64,000 bases of DNA from Paucibacter sp963740455 (GTDB taxonomy: Bacteria > Pseudomonadota > Gammaproteobacteria > Burkholderiales > Burkholderiaceae_C), in the NCBI GenBank assembly GCA_963740455.1, contig CAVUEF010000013.1:62001-126000 (forward strand), in the 5' to 3' direction. Shown one piece after another: positions 60,895 to 64,000 of the stretch (its first letter is position 1; each line of letters begins with the position of its first letter). Both the position numbers and the translations under genes were made by a program. The notes below the pieces were generated by a model that worked only from the letters and a program-made list of their open reading frames with translations, was not told the origin of the DNA and did no database searches.

Positions 60895-62112
60895 TCAGCT
60901 CGGTGCCGATTGTGGCATCGGCGTCCGGCTCAAGGACAGACTCCGCCAGCAACACCATGCGCTGAGCAGGCCAACCAGGGAGGCAGCCCAGAACACGCTG
61001 GCATAACCAAAACGACTGCTCAACGCCGCGCCGCCCAGGCCGCCCACCACCCCCGACACCCCATAGCCGATGACGGTGTACAGGGCCTGCCCGCGCCCCC
61101 GCAAACGCCCGGGAAAGTAACGCGAAATCAAGGCGATGCAGACCGTGTGCTGCGCCGCAAAGGTGACAGCATGCAAGCATTGCGCGCCCACCAGAATCCA
61201 GAGATGCGCGCCGAAGGCCGCGGTCAGGCCGAATCTCAGGGTAGACGCCAAGGCGGCGGCCACCAACCAGCCATGCAAGGAGACGCGCTCCAGCCAGCGC
61301 CTCTGATATGTGAACCAGACAATCTCCACCACCACCGACACCGCCCAAAGCCCGCCCACCACCGGTTTGCCGTAGTGCAGTGAGTCCAGATACAGGCTGA
61401 AAAACGCGTACAGGCTGGCATGCGCCAATACTGTCAGGCTCATGCCGGCAAAAAACCAGCGTACTTCCGGACGCAACAGCACCTGCAGGATCGGCAACGC
61501 CGGCGCATGGCTGTGGTGAACTTCGTCTTGATGCGCGGGCACCCGCCAAGCCGCGGCCACGCTCAGCCCGAGCACACCAAGCACGGCCCAGGGAAAAAAG
61601 CGCATGCCCAGGCGCTCGAAGAAGGCGCCAAACGCTAGCACCGACAGCATGAATCCGACGCTGCCCCAGACGCGCACCCGGCCATAGCGCCGCGCGTCCA
61701 TGCTGCCCTCGCTGTTGAGCAAATGAATGGCGACGACGGTCTCTGTCAAGGGCACGATGCCGGCATTGAAGCTGAACAGGGTCAGCACAACGAGCACCAG
61801 GCCCCACAGCGGGAGCGGCAGCACCAAGGCACTCGCGCTGACCAGTGTGGCCGCGCAGGCAAAGCGAATCAGCTTGACGCGGTCATTGCTGCGGTCCGCC
61901 AGAGTGCCCCAGACATAGGGAGCGAAGAGCCGCGTCCAACTCGACAACGACGCCAGCATGCCCACGGCAAACACCGACAGGCCGAGTTCCTGGTACCACA
62001 GCGGCGCAAACGGATTGAACAGCCCGACAAATGCGAAGTAGGCAGCCGACAGTGTCGCGCAGGCGGCCAGCGTGGGTTTTGATTCGCCCGCCGCAGCGCC
62101 GCTGGGCGCCAT
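60895..62112 (-). CDS. MFS transporter, HcaT-like
   Basis: Major facilitator protein of about 405 residues with twelve predicted helices. The first (AYFAFVGLFNPFAPLWYQELG) and the loop WGTLADRSNDRVKLIR match the MFS_1-like group that includes the phenylpropionate carrier HcaT. The second half has GRGQALYTVIGYGVSGVVGG. Its ATG overlaps the aroC stop (TGATG), so it is likely coupled to aroC; a GTG at 62115 is an alternative start. Substrate unknown. Confidence 0.88.
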   Translation of the reverse strand: MAPSGAAAGESKPTLAACATLSAAYFAFVGLFNPFAPLWYQELGLSVFAVGMLASLSSWTRLFAPYVWGTLADRSNDRVKLIRFACAATLVSASALVLPLPLWGLVLVVLTLFSFNAGIVPLTETVVAIHLLNSEGSMDARRYGRVRVWGSVGFMLSVLAFGAFFERLGMRFFPWAVLGVLGLSVAAAWRVPAHQDEVHHSHAPALPILQVLLRPEVRWFFAGMSLTVLAHASLYAFFSLYLDSLHYGKPVVGGLWAVSVVVEIVWFTYQRRWLERVSLHGWLVAAALASTLRFGLTAAFGAHLWILVGAQCLHAVTFAAQHTVCIALISRYFPGRLRGRGQALYTVIGYGVSGVVGGLGGAALSSRFGYASVFWAASLVGLLSAWCCWRSLSLSRTPMPQSAPS

Positions 62113-63209
62113 CACTCAGCGGCGGCGATGGGCGGCACGGCAAGGTGCACGTCGCCGCATTGCGCCCGCTGACGCAGCGCGTGATCCATCAGCACCAGCG
62201 CCAGCATGGCCTCGGCGATCGGCGTGGCGCGTATGCCCACACAAGGGTCGTGCCGGCCAAAGGTCTCGACCACCGTGGGTTCAAGCTGTCGATTGATGGA
62301 GGCACGCGGCAAGCGGATGGAACTGGTGGGCTTGATCGCGATGGAAACCCGCAGATCCTGCCCGGTGGAGATGCCGCCCAGCACGCCGCCCGAGTGATTC
62401 GAGCGAAATCCCTGCGGGCTCAGCTCATCGCCGTGTTCGCTGCCGCGCTGCGCAACGCAGGCAAAGCCTGCCCCGATTTCTACGCCCTTCACCGCATTGA
62501 TGCCCATCATGGCGTAGGCGATGTCGGCATCGAGCTTGTCGAACAAGGGCGCACCCAGGCCGACGGGCACGCCGGTGGCTTCCACGGTGATGCGCGCGCC
62601 CACCGAATCGCCGCTCTTGCGCAAGGCGTCCATATAGGCTTCGAGCTCGGCAATGCTGCTGGCATTGGCGGCAAAGAAAGGGTTTTGCTCGCAGTGCTCC
62701 CAGCCTTCGAACGCAATGCTGATGTCCCCGAGCTGGGTCATGCAGCCGCGAAAGCGCGTGTCGTGTTGTTCAAGCAGCCATTTGCGCGCGACCGCGCCCG
62801 CGCCCACCATCGGCGCGGTCAGGCGCGCCGACGCCCTGCCACCGCCACGTGGATCGCGCCGTCCGTACTTGCGCCAGTAGGTGTAGTCGGCATGGCCGGG
62901 GCGAAAGGTGTCGAGCAGATTGCCGTAATCCTTGCTGCGCTGGTCGGTGTTGCGGATCAGCAGGCAGATTGGCGTGCCGGTGGTGAAGCCTTCGTACACG
63001 CCCGACAGGATTTCGACTTGATCTGCCTCGTTGCGCTGCGTCACATGGCGCGAGGTACCCGGACGGCGCCGGTCGAGTTCGGGCTGGATGTCGGCCTCGC
63101 TCAAGGCCAGTCCCGGTGGACAACCGTCGATCACGCAGCCGATGGCCGGGCCGTGGCTTTCGCCGAAGTTGGTGACGCAAAACAGTTCGCCAAAAGTGCT
63201 GCCGGACAT
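62112..63209 (-). CDS. aroC: Chorismate synthase
   Basis: Last common step of aromatic amino-acid synthesis: FMN-dependent conversion of 5-enolpyruvylshikimate 3-phosphate to chorismate. The 365-residue product starts SGSTFGELFCVTNFGESHGPAIGCVIDG in the standard way and has RRRPGTS, RNTDQRSKDY, RPGHADYTYWRKYG-type, and the C-terminal GRHDPCVGIRATPIAEAMLAL. The ATG at 63209 is chosen over a start at 63236. It is followed by the MFS gene. Confidence 0.97.
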   Translation of the reverse strand: MSGSTFGELFCVTNFGESHGPAIGCVIDGCPPGLALSEADIQPELDRRRPGTSRHVTQRNEADQVEILSGVYEGFTTGTPICLLIRNTDQRSKDYGNLLDTFRPGHADYTYWRKYGRRDPRGGGRASARLTAPMVGAGAVARKWLLEQHDTRFRGCMTQLGDISIAFEGWEHCEQNPFFAANASSIAELEAYMDALRKSGDSVGARITVEATGVPVGLGAPLFDKLDADIAYAMMGINAVKGVEIGAGFACVAQRGSEHGDELSPQGFRSNHSGGVLGGISTGQDLRVSIAIKPTSSIRLPRASINRQLEPTVVETFGRHDPCVGIRATPIAEAMLALVLMDHALRQRAQCGDVHLAVPPIAAAE

Positions 63210-63360
63210 GCGGATTCCAGGGTTTGACAAGCCCATCTGCGGGCCTGTCCAGGACGGGGCAAGAAGGCTCGATTCTAGGGCTGCGCCAAGCCCTGTTGAC
63301 GCCCGCCATCAATTGCCCGCGCGATGCGCGCCAGAATCAGCCGACCAGCGGCGCGCCTGC

Positions 63361-63777
63361 TCAAGGCTTGGCGGGTCTTGCCTTGGCAGGCGGCGCCGCG
63401 GCCTGCGTGAAAGCGCGGTGATCGCTGGTATTTCGTTCGATCTGGCGCGCGATGCTGTCGCACACCAGATCGCACAGCGCGTAGATCGATGCGTCGGCAA
63501 ATCGGTAATAGACAGCGGTGCCACGGCCTTCGCGCAAGACCAGGCCTTGTTGCATCAGAAAGGCCAGGTGACGCGAGATGTTCGCCGACGTATAGCCGCA
63601 AAGTTGAGCGAGCTCACCGACATTGCGCTCGCCGCTTCGCAGCAGGTTCAGAATCTGCAGACGGGTCGGCTCGGAGAGCGCCTGAAAGTACGCCGCCACC
63701 TGTCTGATCGCCTCCGGGGGCAGGTCTTTCATCCCCGGGGACGCATAGGTTTGTGATTGGGCGTGACGGCTCATCAT
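63361..63777 (-). CDS. ArsR-family transcriptional regulator
   Basis: Winged-helix repressor of 138 residues: ALSEPTRLQILNLLRSGERN, then VGELAQLCGYTSANISRHLA (recognition helix) and LVLREGRGTAVYYRFAD. No CxC metal motif of the ArsR/SmtB metal sensors is present in the recognition region; a cysteine occurs in ELAQLCGY and another pair later (ALCDLVCDS), which could be redox-active or metal-binding. ATGATG starts at 63777 with GAGGAG upstream. It faces the gene at 63879 and probably represses it. Confidence 0.9.
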   Translation of the reverse strand: MMSRHAQSQTYASPGMKDLPPEAIRQVAAYFQALSEPTRLQILNLLRSGERNVGELAQLCGYTSANISRHLAFLMQQGLVLREGRGTAVYYRFADASIYALCDLVCDSIARQIERNTSDHRAFTQAAAPPAKARPAKP

Positions 63778-63807
63778 CGTCTCCTCGTTTGATTTCAAAG
63801 TTCCAAC

Positions 63808-63836
63808 TTGACTAATTAGCTACTTAGCTAAATAAT
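63808..63836 (+). promoter_or_regulatory. Promoter with overlapping repressor palindrome for the gene at 63879
   Basis: A TTGACT -35 (63808-63813) is followed after 17 bases by AATAAT (63831-63836). The spacer contains TTAGCTA-C-TTAGCTAA (63816-63831), two copies of an AT-rich element, with TTAGCTAA itself self-complementary. An ArsR-type repressor bound here would block RNA polymerase. The region is far more AT-rich than its surroundings. Confidence 0.6.
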
Positions 63837-63878
63837 ACAGGCATCGAAGCCCCATATCAAGCCCCGTTGGAGAAACAA

Positions 63879-64000
63879 ATGATTCTGAAGTCGCCGCGTA
63901 TCGCACTGGCTGCGGTCAGTCTGACGGCTGCGCTGGCAACAGCCTACGCAGCGCCCGCTGCGCCAGCCCAGGCGCCGCGTCTGGCCAGTGCCGTCATCAC
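63879..64000 (+). CDS. Exported protein, cut by the window end (possibly efflux adaptor)
   Basis: The first 40 codons are visible: a signal peptide (MILKSPRIALAAVSLTAALA, then TAYA) and the start of a proline/alanine-rich mature region (APAAPAQAPRLASAVIT). GGAG sits seven bases before the ATG. Such starts, opposite an ArsR-type repressor, are often RND adaptor proteins, but too little is visible to decide. Confidence 0.55.
   Translation, partial: MILKSPRIALAAVSLTAALATAYAAPAAPAQAPRLASAVI

Overview
The window is GC-rich chromosomal DNA from a betaproteobacterium, most likely order Burkholderiales and perhaps family Alcaligenaceae. This rests on gene content: the order mltG-tmk-holB-pilZ-tatD-ankyrin protein, a glycine-cleavage operon led by a tandem glycine riboswitch, a DUF3138-type porin inside a polyamine operon, and a YgfZ/DUF4936 pair. 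I recognised no rRNA, tRNA, CRISPR array or transposase.

Layout. 1-8.6 kb: housekeeping and general metabolism (typA truncated by the window edge, two EamA-type exporters, a 3-hydroxyisobutyryl-CoA hydrolase, fhs, dusA, an AstE/AspA-like hydrolase). 8.7-22.3 kb: a long minus-strand polyamine operon. It holds puuB-, puuD-, puuA-like and aminotransferase genes, the potFGHI uptake system, an outer-membrane porin, a puuC-like dehydrogenase and a second glutamine-synthetase-family ligase. A divergent Lrp/AsnC regulator follows at 22.6 kb. 23.3-33.8 kb: isocitrate lyase with a strong terminator, an iron-type alcohol dehydrogenase divergent from an alpha/beta hydrolase, a thioesterase-GNAT fusion, ygfZ, and the mltG-tmk-holB-pilZ-tatD block. 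34.4-41.7 kb: a phosphoribosyltransferase with a small partner gene, then gcvT-gcvH-gcvP-sdaA behind a two-aptamer glycine riboswitch. This operon would turn excess glycine into serine and then pyruvate.

41.7-51.6 kb is the accessory and most unusual part. Three 80-bp tandem repeats carrying perfect hairpins start inside the sdaA stop codon. A minus-strand cluster of poorly known envelope genes follows: secreted proteins, a CsgG/HfaB-family protein, a lipoprotein, and several membrane proteins carrying double-CxxC zinc ribbons. It lies divergent from a 1061-residue MalT-like ATPase with a C-terminal BTAD-type activator region. Two genes in the cluster are frameshifted, one at a G run and one at both a 168-bp GGN tract and a 49-bp tandem duplication. 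These could be decay, phase variation or assembly error.

51.7-56.3 kb: an envelope-stress-like group (PepSY protein, PAP2 phosphatase, DUF347 membrane protein, lipoprotein, a 28-codon remnant of a second DUF347 gene, and a QseB/QseC-like two-component system). 56.3-64 kb: an RND efflux pump with its adaptor, an MFS transporter, aroC, an ArsR-type repressor, and the start of a divergent exported protein behind a promoter with an overlapping palindrome.
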